Shown here: piece after piece, positions 8,747 to 16,400 of the stretch | Layout of the letters: each line of letters opens with the position of its first letter | Numbering within the stretch: position 1 is the first letter of the stretch | Source: an uncultured Oribacterium sp. | GTDB lineage: Bacteria; Bacillota; Clostridia; Lachnospirales; Lachnospiraceae | DNA length: 36,515 bases | Reading direction: 5' to 3' | NCBI GenBank assembly: GCA_946413525.1 | Contig: CAMKKZ010000037.1 | Coordinates: 1 to 36,515, forward strand | Translations under genes and position numbers: made by a program | Notes under the pieces: model-generated | The model's input: the letters and a program-made list of their open reading frames with translations, nothing else | Database searches by the model: none | Told to the model about the DNA's origin: nothing

Positions 8747-8850
8747 ATGCGCCGTCAATGCCTGCCGCATCAAGTCAGAATCTGAAAGCAGATCATGAAC
8801 CGGCTGGATAATGCCCCTCACGCAAGAAGGCAAAAAATGCCAGCGCTCCT

Positions 8851-10170
8851 TCATCTGCCTTCCGAAGGGACATAGACCGTCCCTTCGAAATCCGATTCCT
8901 CAAGTCCCGGGAGGATCATTTCCTCCCCATCCGTCGAAATCACATGAGCAAGCCTCTGGATCTCCAGCATTTCCCGCTTCATAGAATCAATATCGTCCGC
9001 CTTCCCGAGGATGCGCACCGTAATCTGCGCAAGGAGCCCCTTCATCTTTTCGGTAATCTCATCTCCCTCCGGGTGAGCCACCACAGCCCGGATCACGCCC
9101 GGCAACCTTTCAATTTCCGGAAGTCCGGTAATCGTCCCGATCTTCCCCGGCCGACAGAGGAGGGAAACATTATAGGTATACTTCCCGCCGAAATACGGGT
9201 CCGCCTTCTTCGCGATCTCAGGCTCCCCCATGTCCCCGGTCAGCGCGAAACGGATAAGCATGTCCATTGGGTCATACCCGCAGACAGCCTTCAGGTTAAT
9301 GTATTCCAGACTTCCAGTCAGCCGGTAGCCGATATCATACACAAGGCAATGCCCATCCTGGATCTTCGACTGCATGAACAACATGCCATTCCTGATGCCC
9401 ATTGAGCGGAACATGGCTTCCATCTTCGGGGCATCCTCCCTGAGAAAAAGAGGCTGCACGGCGGACGGGAAAGTATAGCCTGCCGGCAGCGGGATGACTC
9501 CCTCCTGATTATGCTTCACATGGCGGTTCCCAAGCATCATGAGGTAATAATTCCCGTCCACGAAAAGCCAGAAGATCGTCGCCTCGGGCCCGTCAATGTA
9601 TCGCTCCACGACGGTCTCGCTGCTCTCGGAGGTCCTGGCCGCGAAATCCAGAGCAGCCGCCAGCTCCTCCCTGGAATGACAGATCGTGATGCCCCTGGCT
9701 CCGCTGCTTTCAGATGGCTTCACGATCACCGGATATTCTATTGCGTCTGCCGCCTCTTCAAAATTATCCCGGGTAAGGAAATATTCCGGAATAGTCGGAA
9801 CCTGGAACTGCCTCATCAACGCCTTGTATTTCCGCTTGTCGATAAAGGTCTCAAACTGCTCCCTTGTGCCATACGCCGGAAGCCCGGCCTTCCCACAGAT
9901 TTCCGCGTAATATGGGAGGACGGAATCGGTGAAGCCGGTAATCACCCCGTCAAAATTCTTTTCCCTGATCAAGCTGACCATGGCCTCAATGTCACTGGTG
10001 CTGGTATAATACGCCTCGTCCGCCATCCGCTTCGCCGGGGACCTCTCCAGGGCATACCAGTCCGTCACCCCGCAGACAATCCCCATGGCCCTCGCGTGCC
10101 GGACAATCTCGCAGGAAATCCTGGAGCCGCCCAGAATCAACAGCCTCTTCCCACTCAAATCCATTCCCAT
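8851..10170 (-). CDS. ATP-grasp carboxylate-amine ligase
   Basis: 439 aa. The N-terminal Rossmann-like domain has RLLILGGSRISCEIVRHA (residues 8-25), typical of PurK/CarB-like pre-ATP-grasp domains. The ATP-grasp core includes YPVIVKPSESSGARGI near residue 145 and VVERYIDGPEATIFWLF near 187. Such enzymes couple a carboxylate to an amine using ATP. The acceptor is unknown; in this setting an amino-sugar or glycan amide is plausible. The ATG at 10170 follows GGAAGGCGG. The 23-24 bp intergenic repeats upstream run right up to this ribosome site. It is co-directional with the fusion gene, 286 nt downstream of it. Confidence 0.85.
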   Translation of the reverse strand: MGMDLSGKRLLILGGSRISCEIVRHARAMGIVCGVTDWYALERSPAKRMADEAYYTSTSDIEAMVSLIREKNFDGVITGFTDSVLPYYAEICGKAGLPAYGTREQFETFIDKRKYKALMRQFQVPTIPEYFLTRDNFEEAADAIEYPVIVKPSESSGARGITICHSREELAAALDFAARTSESSETVVERYIDGPEATIFWLFVDGNYYLMMLGNRHVKHNQEGVIPLPAGYTFPSAVQPLFLREDAPKMEAMFRSMGIRNGMLFMQSKIQDGHCLVYDIGYRLTGSLEYINLKAVCGYDPMDMLIRFALTGDMGEPEIAKKADPYFGGKYTYNVSLLCRPGKIGTITGLPEIERLPGVIRAVVAHPEGDEITEKMKGLLAQITVRILGKADDIDSMKREMLEIQRLAHVISTDGEEMILPGLEESDFEGTVYVPSEGR

Positions 10171-10270
10171 GACACCGCCTTCCTAAAATACTATGACATT
10201 GCATTCCAAAATATTATAACATTGCATCCCTAAATACCATGACACCGCATTCTTTAAATACCATGTTCAC
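10165..10270. repeat. Four-copy 23-24 bp intergenic tandem repeat
   Basis: Units begin at about 10169, 10193, 10216 and 10239 with the pattern ATGACA(C/T)(C/T)GCATTC(C/T)TAAATACC, and a partial unit starts at 10263. They fill the leader of the ATP-grasp gene. Unlike the coding arrays, the unit length is not fixed to a multiple of three. Confidence 0.75.
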
Positions 10271-10329
10271 TGCCCGGATCACCCTGACAGCAAGCCTGAA
10301 TCTTCTCACCTGATTAACGTGCCGGCACT

Positions 10330-10440
10330 GTAAAACATTAATGCCCAAAAACACTAAGGATATACTGATCAAAACAGCATTTCCTTAAGAAACTTTAAAA
10401 CATTAAAAAGTTTTAAAACATTAAAGCATCCAAAACTCAA
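10330..10440. repeat. AAAACATTAA short direct repeats
   Basis: The string AAAACATTAA recurs three times, two of them in near-tandem units of about 20 bp (TTTAAAACATTAAA). AT-rich, non-coding, just beyond the stop codon of the fusion gene. Confidence 0.6.
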
Positions 10441-10456
10441 ACATTATCTTCATCAT

Positions 10457-13033
10457 TCAACCCGGCAAAGCAGCTTCCTCCCACTCCCGGGCAGCCTCCA
10501 CAATGGCTTCCACAATTGCCCTCATGTCCCCTTCTGTATAACGCTGGTCGCAAATCAGGGACAGCTCATTCTTGCGGACGCCTGCCGGCGCGCCCATGAC
10601 CTCCGGCCAGTGCACAGGGCAGTAAAAGCCCCTTTTCACAAGGTAATCCCGCAGAAAATCACGCCTCCCGTTCTCCAGAAACACTGGCAGGAACAAAGGC
10701 ACATCCACTGAAAGATCCACCCTGGGTAATGAGAGAAAGCTGCCGTCCAGGACGCGGAGACCCTCAAGGAGCGCGTCCGCATTCCTCCGCCTTTTCCTTA
10801 CGACATTATCTATTCCAGAACCCATTCCAGACATTTCGGATATCCCAGTTCTTTTATACATTCCAGACATTTCAGATATCCCAGCCACTTTGGATTCCTC
10901 AGACGCTTCGGATATTCCAACTTTTTCGGAAATTCCAGCCTTTTGGGATATCCCAGCCATTTCGAACATTCCAGCCGTTTCGGATATTTCATGGGTTCCT
11001 TCGGCCATTCCAGGAGCTTCAACCTGCCCCTTCCTACCCTCTCCTTCCAATCTCCCCAGGTTTTGCAATATTCCCATGGAAGCATCATCGATCTTAAGCC
11101 GCCGGTCCACATGAATCAGGTCGTTTTCAAACTTCGCGCTTGCCAGGAGGAAGTTTTCCTTCGAAGAGACACGCCCCAAGAGATAATCATATTTTTCCCG
11201 CATGGCTTTGATCTTCTCCCGTACCGCGTCATTACCGTCCAGTACGGGCTTTTCCGAAAACATACCATTTCTTTTTCCGGCCCAGCCCCCAGCCGGAATC
11301 GGGAACCATTTCCGAAGGCTTGCAACAACATAATCGCTTTCGGGCGCTGCCGCATCCCCCCTCAGAAGGGAATGGGACACATCCTCGATGACCACGGCTC
11401 CCATCTCATGACTTTTCCTAACCGCCTCCCGCTCCGCCTCCGTGTCCAGCCCGAAATAGCTCATGATGAGCACAGCGGAACGGCTGTCCGCCCCGGGAAT
11501 CCGAAAGGTGAATTTCCCGTCCTCGAAACCGATATCATAGAACTCAATCCTCATGCCCCTGTCCACAAAGGCCTGCAGCATGGACACACAGCAGTAGGAC
11601 GGCACATAAACCCGGTTTATACGACGTCTATGAAAACCTCGAAGACCGTCTCCCTGAAGCCTGCTCCCTCGAAGCCCATCTCCTTGAAGCCCGTTCACGA
11701 CATTCCGGCCATTTAATCCATCCTGAATATTCGTCCTTTTATTTGCACTTTTATTCCTACCATCTGAAAAATCTATATCATTTGCGCCACTTGAATGATT
11801 CATTTCATTCGCGTCATTTGAACGCCCTACATCATAAGCGTTATTCGAATGCCCCACATCATTCACGTCATTTAAATGCCCCTCATCATCCACGCCATTT
11901 GAATAGGCCGCATCATGTACGTCATTCGTAACATTTGAAAGCCCTTCATCATTCGCGCTGTTTAATATATCCTGAAGAACCAAGTCAATCGCGTTTCTCC
12001 CGGAAAAGGTGAAACAGCTGTCTTCCGCCTCGGGAAGCCATTCAAAGAGCTCCGCATTATTGCTATAGTGGTAACCGTAGCCAAAACTGCATTCATAACC
12101 CCTGCTATGCCTTACCTTCTCATCATTTCTTCCGCTCTCTATGTCTTTTCCACTCTCGCTGTCCCTTCCGCTCTCTATGTCTTTTCCACTCTCGCTGTCC
12201 CTTCCGTTCTCTATGTCTTTTCCACTCTTACTGTCCCTTCCGCCCTCAACGTCTTTTCCATTCTCGCTGTCCCTTCCGCCCTCAATGTCTTTTCCATTCT
12301 CGCTGTCCCTTCCGCTCTCGCTATACCTTTCGCCCTCGCCATCCTCCAGCCAAAAATAGCTCCCGATTTCAGAATATGTCATACCGTCCAACTGCCGTCC
12401 ACCGTCCCCTTCCACCTGCAGGATCCTGTAAGGACCATAATCACTGACCTTCGTCGTCCCCCGCACCGAAACATCCACCCGTCTCAGGACCTTAAAAACC
12501 GTATCCACGACGATCCCCGCGTCCATCAAAAAGCCCAGCTCATCAACATACCTGACATCCAGCATAAGGCGATCGTCCCAGGGCAGACGGTTCCTGCCAT
12601 TCACCTGCGCAAGCCCGGTAAGCCCCGGCCTCACGTCATGGCGCCTCCGAAAACGCTCAGGATAATGGGGAAGATAATAAATGGAGAGGGGCCGGGGTCC
12701 CACGATGCTCATGTCCCCTTTCAGAATATTGAATAATTCCGGAAGCTCATCCAGACTGCTCTTCCGCAGGAACTTCCCGAAAGCAGTCAAACGCTCTGCA
12801 TCCGATAGAAGCCGCCCGTCCTCCCCCGTTTTGTCCGTCATGCTGCGAAACTTGTAAAGGAGGAAAATCTTTTCCCCCCTGCCCGGCCTGGGCTGCCGGA
12901 AAAGCACAGGGCTCCCCAGCTTCACCCGCACCAAAAGAGCCGTGACAAAAAGCACCGGACTTAAAAAAATCAGCGAAACAGCCGCAAAAAAAACGTCCAG
13001 AAGACGTTTCACATAATTTCTATATATTCTCAT
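10457..13033 (-). CDS. Fusion: PglC/WbaP-type initiating sugar-phosphate transferase + DegT-like aminotransferase, with repeat arrays
   Basis: 858 aa. Residues 1 to about 205 are a bacterial sugar transferase: one N-terminal membrane segment (KRLLDVFFAAVSLIFLSP), KFRSMTDKTGEDG, SLDELPELFNILKGDMSIVG, PRPL and RPGLTGLAQVNGRN. It would start the glycan by loading a sugar-1-phosphate on the lipid carrier at the membrane. The rest is a DegT/DnrJ-like PLP fold: FSGRNAIDLVL, RVYVPSYCCVSMLQ, VIEDVSHSLL and SLRKWFPIPAGG, with the probable PLP lysine at about 575. Repeat arrays at residues about 234-301, 358-428, 443-468 and 676-739 interrupt the linker and loops, yet conserved blocks resume in frame. 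ATG 13033 lacks a clear ribosome site. A 14-bp-scale assembly error is unlikely because the frame is kept throughout. Confidence 0.85.
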   Translation of the reverse strand: MRIYRNYVKRLLDVFFAAVSLIFLSPVLFVTALLVRVKLGSPVLFRQPRPGRGEKIFLLYKFRSMTDKTGEDGRLLSDAERLTAFGKFLRKSSLDELPELFNILKGDMSIVGPRPLSIYYLPHYPERFRRRHDVRPGLTGLAQVNGRNRLPWDDRLMLDVRYVDELGFLMDAGIVVDTVFKVLRRVDVSVRGTTKVSDYGPYRILQVEGDGGRQLDGMTYSEIGSYFWLEDGEGERYSESGRDSENGKDIEGGRDSENGKDVEGGRDSKSGKDIENGRDSESGKDIESGRDSESGKDIESGRNDEKVRHSRGYECSFGYGYHYSNNAELFEWLPEAEDSCFTFSGRNAIDLVLQDILNSANDEGLSNVTNDVHDAAYSNGVDDEGHLNDVNDVGHSNNAYDVGRSNDANEMNHSSGANDIDFSDGRNKSANKRTNIQDGLNGRNVVNGLQGDGLRGSRLQGDGLRGFHRRRINRVYVPSYCCVSMLQAFVDRGMRIEFYDIGFEDGKFTFRIPGADSRSAVLIMSYFGLDTEAEREAVRKSHEMGAVVIEDVSHSLLRGDAAAPESDYVVASLRKWFPIPAGGWAGKRNGMFSEKPVLDGNDAVREKIKAMREKYDYLLGRVSSKENFLLASAKFENDLIHVDRRLKIDDASMGILQNLGRLEGEGRKGQVEAPGMAEGTHEISETAGMFEMAGISQKAGISEKVGISEASEESKVAGISEMSGMYKRTGISEMSGMGSGIDNVVRKRRRNADALLEGLRVLDGSFLSLPRVDLSVDVPLFLPVFLENGRRDFLRDYLVKRGFYCPVHWPEVMGAPAGVRKNELSLICDQRYTEGDMRAIVEAIVEAAREWEEAALPG
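10812..11005 (-). repeat. 18-bp in-frame tandem array in the fusion gene
   Basis: About nine degenerate copies of a unit close to ATTCCAGCC(N)TTTCGGAT, encoding a 6-aa period (A/S/T)-G-(I/M)-S-E-(M/K). It falls between ILQNLGRLEG and the conserved helix VRKRRRNADALLEGL of the aminotransferase. Confidence 0.85.
11630..11705 (-). repeat. 10-aa duplication in the fusion gene
   Basis: LQGDGLRG occurs twice, in adjacent 10-codon units (LQGDGLRGSR, LQGDGLRGFH), preceded by a third decayed NGLNGRNVVNG unit. It lies just before RVYVPSYCC. Confidence 0.7.
11750..11960 (-). repeat. 27-bp in-frame tandem array in the fusion gene
   Basis: Seven or so degenerate 9-aa units of the form (A/V)-N-D-V-G-H-S-N-(N/D). 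Asp/Asn-rich, so probably a disordered, negatively charged loop between the FSGRNAIDLVL helix and the RVYVPSYCC strand. Confidence 0.8.
12128..12330 (-). repeat. 36-bp in-frame tandem array (two 18-bp halves) in the fusion gene
   Basis: About five copies of a 36-bp unit near TTCCGCTCTCTATGTCTT plus TTCCACTCTCGCTGTCCC, encoding a 12-aa period GRDSE(N/S)GKDIE(G/S). The first two copies are nearly identical, suggesting recent expansion. It lies between the sugar-transferase and aminotransferase domains. Confidence 0.9.
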
Positions 13034-13045
13034 CTTGTAATATCA

Positions 13046-13165
13046 AATTATTAATGTCAGAAGATAATGTAATCTGATTCAGCCCCCCTGCCGACTGTTG
13101 AATTATTAATCAGGTGATAATGTAATCCAATTCAACACTTCAGCACACTACCGACTGCTCCTGTA
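13046..13165. repeat. Two-copy ~60-bp repeat between FemAB-like and fusion genes
   Basis: Each unit holds ATTATTAAT, GATAATGTAATC and (G/A)CCGACTG in the same order. The second unit runs into the last codons and stop of the FemAB-like gene, and the first occupies the leader of the fusion gene, where a ribosome site would be expected. Confidence 0.75.
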
Positions 13166-14236
13166 CGCCGGGAAAAAATCGGACCGTATGTCGGAGCCGG
13201 AGGCCTCGCATAATTTCCGGTAAACCTCCTCATTCCATACCTTTTTCGCGATGCAGAAATCGAACTCCGTATTCCTGCCGAACTCCTTCTTGAAACGGTA
13301 AAGCCCGTTGTCGCTTGCCCGGCTGCTCCCCCCTCCGTAATGGATCAGCCTGTACCCCTTTTCATGCCCGTACAGCGCCAGTGCGTATTTCAGGATGTAC
13401 GCCGGGGAATAAGAAAGATATTCCGAAAAAGTGCCTGAAAGGTGGGCGTGCAGCAAGTCACCATACCGGAAATAGACCCCCATCGCGATCAGCTTTCCTC
13501 CCAGCATGACCTTACCGGTAATGACATTTTCCGGGAACGCGGCCATCATTTTCCGGAAATAATCCTCCCTGAAATAATAATATTCATCAGCCCCGTCCCT
13601 CTTCATGGTGGAATAATAGATGTCCATAAAGTCGTCCAGCGTTTCCGGATGTTCATCGACAAAATAGCTGATGTCGGGATTCCTGAGGATCCTGCGGATG
13701 TCCCTCCTCCGATGAGGGGAGAACTCGGTTCCAATCACGTCCTGAAAGGTCAGATTCGTCCCCACCGTCTTGCGGTCAAACAGCACGTCATATGCCCCCC
13801 GGAAGTCCGCCGCATTCCCAATGACCGGATGGAACCTTATGAATTCCGCGACGATGTTCTCCCTCGAGACATACTCCCGGAACGCCTCCATATAGTCCCT
13901 GACGAGCCTTTCCCTGTCCGAAGCATAATGCACGACAGGTCCCCCGTAGCCATAGGGAGTCGTAATGTCGTAATACACATTTCCATCCCCCGTGGAAATA
14001 TCCGGTCCGTCCCAATGCAAAAGATCCGGTTCATCCCCGCCAGCCTCATCCGCTTCCCACAGGATCCCTCCAAATTGGGAAATATCTATTTTCCTCTTCA
14101 CAAAGAGGTTTGTAATCAGTCCGGACTCACTCTCAAATCTGAATTCCTCCGCCCTGCTGCCTTCCTTATCGTATAAAGCCGCATAACAGGGCTCAAAATA
14201 AATATCCGGGTATTCCTGGCCTTTTTTTCCGTACAT
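13148..14236 (-). CDS. FemAB/GNAT-like acyl- or aminoacyl-transferase
   Basis: About 362 aa. The sequence resembles the FemAB-like half of the GNAT superfamily: YDITTPYGYGGPVV near the middle, then IRFHPVIGNA, FSPHRRRDIRRILR, a long helix, and LIAMGVYFRYGDLLHAHLSG with YGGGSSRASDNGLYRFKKEF at the C-terminal GNAT core. FemAB-type enzymes add amino acids from aminoacyl-tRNA, while GNAT relatives in glycan loci acylate sugar amines; the substrate here is open. A TTG at 14254 also opens the frame, but the ATG at 14236 has GGAG 7 nt upstream and is preferred. Being next to an aminotransferase-bearing fusion and two ATP-grasp ligases fits decoration of an amino-sugar. Confidence 0.78.
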   Translation of the reverse strand: MYGKKGQEYPDIYFEPCYAALYDKEGSRAEEFRFESESGLITNLFVKRKIDISQFGGILWEADEAGGDEPDLLHWDGPDISTGDGNVYYDITTPYGYGGPVVHYASDRERLVRDYMEAFREYVSRENIVAEFIRFHPVIGNAADFRGAYDVLFDRKTVGTNLTFQDVIGTEFSPHRRRDIRRILRNPDISYFVDEHPETLDDFMDIYYSTMKRDGADEYYYFREDYFRKMMAAFPENVITGKVMLGGKLIAMGVYFRYGDLLHAHLSGTFSEYLSYSPAYILKYALALYGHEKGYRLIHYGGGSSRASDNGLYRFKKEFGRNTEFDFCIAKKVWNEEVYRKLCEASGSDIRSDFFPAYRSSR

Positions 14237-14400
14237 GAACACTCTCCGTGACAACTCCGATATATTAGAAATGTATAGGTATAAGGTCTAAATTACGTAT
14301 GTACAGGGTATAAATTACACATGAGTTATTAATGCGGCTCTCGGTTAACGGTTGACAGGACAATCTGATCGCCGTAAACGACATTCCCATCACAACAAAA

Positions 14401-14420
14401 GCCGGGTCATAAGACCCGGC
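14401..14420 (-). terminator. Hairpin terminator, minus strand
   Basis: GCCGGGTC and GACCCGGC form a perfect 8-bp GC-rich stem with an ATAA loop. On the minus strand TTTTGTTGT follows. It would end transcripts coming from the hypothetical gene at 14759-15352. Confidence 0.7.
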
Positions 14421-14446
14421 TGACTGCCCATATTGACAAAACATAA

Positions 14447-14474
14447 GGACGCAGGATAAACCATCTCTGCGTCC
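14447..14474 (-). terminator. Second hairpin just upstream of the terminator
   Basis: GGACGCAG pairs with CTGCGTCC (8 bp, 12-nt loop). On the minus strand TTATGTTTTGT follows. Two strong hairpins in tandem within 75 nt suggest a double terminator insulating the glycan genes from the IS region. The rest of the 504-nt gap at 14255-14758 shows only a short TATAAATTAC-type repeat near 14268-14325 and no gene. Confidence 0.5.
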
Positions 14475-14758
14475 CGCCTCTTTGCCCGTTTTGATAAAAC
14501 AAAATAACTATTCAGCGCCCCATTCGCAGTCACCTTTGGTAACCGCATTACGCATGCAATCAGGGGCGCTTCGCTCCTTGTCCGCCCTCAGGAATTTACA
14601 AATAATTCATAAAAATTTCAAATGAACAGCAATCCTTCCTCTGTTAAAGTGGTTTTTGGGCCATTTTAATTCCTGACAAACAGCTGCGGTATCACAGGCT
14701 ATACGGCTCCATTTGAAAATTTCTGTACGTCCTGATTTTTCTCACTCAAACTGCTCTC

Positions 14759-15352
14759 CTAGAGCGTCAGACGAATCCGGCCGCTTTTTTTTGCAGCCAT
14801 ATACAACTCCTTGAATGTCCTTTTCATATTGGCCCCAACAATGATGTTGTACGGCATCACCAGGCCATCTGATATGATGACATTCCGGAATGGCATAAAA
14901 GTCGCCTCCACCATTAGCGGCATTGGAGCTCCATAAAACATTTCTTCGCAGGCAGATATAATACCACTAACTTGATATACCTCTTCATTTTCCATGGAAA
15001 TAAAGATAGTACCCTTTTTCAAATGCCGTTCCATCATAAACATTCCCTGAATCCGCCTCTTCCAGCTTTGAATAATCTCCCTGTATTCATCTGGTAATTC
15101 AACGCGATCCTTCAGATAGTCATCAATTATTCTAACATCGGACCACAGCTTATTCGCCACCTCTTTCACATCTGTCGGATTCAGTGTATTTGCCGTCGCG
15201 ATACTTTTCAGTTTACTATTAATACCATACTGCTTATTCACAAAATCAAGCAGCGGCAGCCATAATCTATAGTACAGTTGTCCATCTTCCTTTGATAAAG
15301 TCATCGCTAAATCCTTTGTTGAATTGGCGCATATTTCACAAATATAGGTCAT
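14759..15352 (-). CDS. Hypothetical protein (lineage-restricted family)
   Basis: 197 aa, soluble, with no signal peptide or membrane segment. It starts MTYICEICANSTKDL, with a CxxC pair, and has ERHLKKGTIFIS, EEMFYGAPMPLMVEATFMPF and ISDGLVMPYNIIVG. This resembles a hypothetical protein I have seen repeatedly in Lachnospiraceae, where it is often scattered near mobile DNA. Function is unknown; I see no catalytic motif I can name. The ATG has no evident ribosome site. Two terminator-like hairpins follow. The gap 15353-15518 before the next gene contains nothing clear. Confidence 0.65.
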   Translation of the reverse strand: MTYICEICANSTKDLAMTLSKEDGQLYYRLWLPLLDFVNKQYGINSKLKSIATANTLNPTDVKEVANKLWSDVRIIDDYLKDRVELPDEYREIIQSWKRRIQGMFMMERHLKKGTIFISMENEEVYQVSGIISACEEMFYGAPMPLMVEATFMPFRNVIISDGLVMPYNIIVGANMKRTFKELYMAAKKSGRIRLTL

Positions 15353-15518
15353 AAAAAGCCATCAAGGCGTTTCATGACCGTATTTGGCAAATCCCACAGG
15401 GATTTGTCCGCTCAAAAGGCGAATTTTAACGCGCTTTTCCTCTTAAGTCAGATTAATTTATTGTTTTTATCACGCCCCATGTGTAGAGAAGACTGCCTAT
15501 TGTAGTCCCAATTTGTAT

Positions 15519-16025
15519 CTATGTGGCATTATCCTCTAATTCTGCCAGCTTTTGTCTGAATTCGTTTTCCGAAAGCCCCGCGCGAAACGCCGCATCCTGA
15601 AAGGAAAGGATTCCATCCTCCACAAGAGCCGCAAGAGTACTCAGCATGCCCCTTTCAAGTCCCTCTTTATGCCCTTCTTCACGCCCCTTTTGGCGTCCTT
15701 TTTTGAGCCCTCTTTTAATGCCTTTTTTAAGACCTTCATTCAGAATCCTTTTGGCTTCATAATCCAGAATCTGTCCCACCATGATTGCCCCCACCCCCTT
15801 CCTGATCTTTCCATAATTCCGGGCAATACTTGCGAGCACCAACTCGGACATCTCCATGATCGTCCGTTTATAAAACTCGTTGATAGCCCCAGCCCTTGCA
15901 AGCCATTCCAGGCGTTCAGCAATATCCTCATACACTTTTTCCAATTCGTTCAGCCTGTCCCCGCTGCCTTCAATTGCCTTAAAATGTGCCTCATAGGTAA
16001 AGATATAAAACGGGATCAGAAACAC
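15519..16025 (-). pseudogene. N-terminally truncated Rpn/PD-(D/E)XK-type protein (C-terminal part)
   Basis: 168 aa starting at GTG with FLIPFYIFTYEAHF. It continues with a helical region RTIMEMSELVLASIARNYGK, DYEAKRILNEGLKKG and a Lys/Gly/Glu-rich repeat tail (KKGRQKGREEGHKEG), ending SENEFRQKLAELEDNAT. These are the C-terminal features of Rpn-like putative transposase/nuclease proteins common in Clostridia. The nuclease domain that should precede it is missing; the frame runs back only about 18 codons to a stop. It lies 246 nt from the left end of IS66 copy 1. The same 3' end recurs as a 65-bp fragment at 24679-24743, so two copies once existed or one was split. Confidence 0.65.
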
Positions 16026-16271
16026 ATCATAAATCCCGGAACTGTTTTTTTTAACATATTTTTGTACGCTATGTTAATGTAATCTTTCTCAATTTTTCTC
16101 AGTTTAAGTTCCGTTCGTCATAAGCATTATAACACCAAAAGAAAAAAACTGTTATACTCTATATTCGGATAAGGTTTTACCGACTGTGGATTCTCTGTTT
16201 GTCTCCCCTGAATACCCTCTGATCCCTCTGATACGCCGTAATATTCCGATATACGAAGCCGTACATTCACT
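16026..16271. other. Gene-free flank of IS66 copy 1
   Basis: About 245 nt of AT-rich sequence between the truncated Rpn-type gene and the IS66 terminal repeat. I see no gene, and no recognisable 5' part of the IS4-family transposase that IS66 cuts on its other side. Confidence 0.4.
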
Positions 16272-16349
16272 GTAAGCGTCCGATACAGCCCCGTCCTTTG
16301 TGAAACAAATATTATTTCCAACCTTTCCCAGCTATGGCAAAACAAAAAA

Positions 16350-16365
16350 GGTCTTGGAAAAGACC
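16350..16365 (-). terminator. Terminator after IS66 tnpC
   Basis: GGTCTT and AAGACC pair around GGAA. On the minus strand the stem is followed by TTTTTTGTTTTG. It lies 36 nt beyond the tnpC stop, inside the element. Confidence 0.8.
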
Positions 16366-16400
16366 AGAAACGTCCATCTCCAGTCTTTTTCAATACCTTT

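Noticed and set aside
8829..8841. GGCA-TTTTT-TGCC hairpin as terminator of the ATP-grasp gene
   Set aside because: Only a 4-bp stem with the T run in the loop; too weak to call.
9511..10233. Plus-strand ORF of 240 aa opposite the ATP-grasp gene
   Set aside because: It shadows a well-supported minus-strand ATP-grasp gene and has no recognisable domain.
12128..12330. Possible CRISPR array
   Set aside because: Units are contiguous with no unique spacers and encode an in-frame peptide.
12068..12736. Long plus-strand ORF (222 aa) opposite the fusion gene, with Ser/Pro-Leu repeats
   Set aside because: It is the reverse reading of the 36-bp array; repeats without stops keep several frames open. 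It has no ribosome site or family motif.
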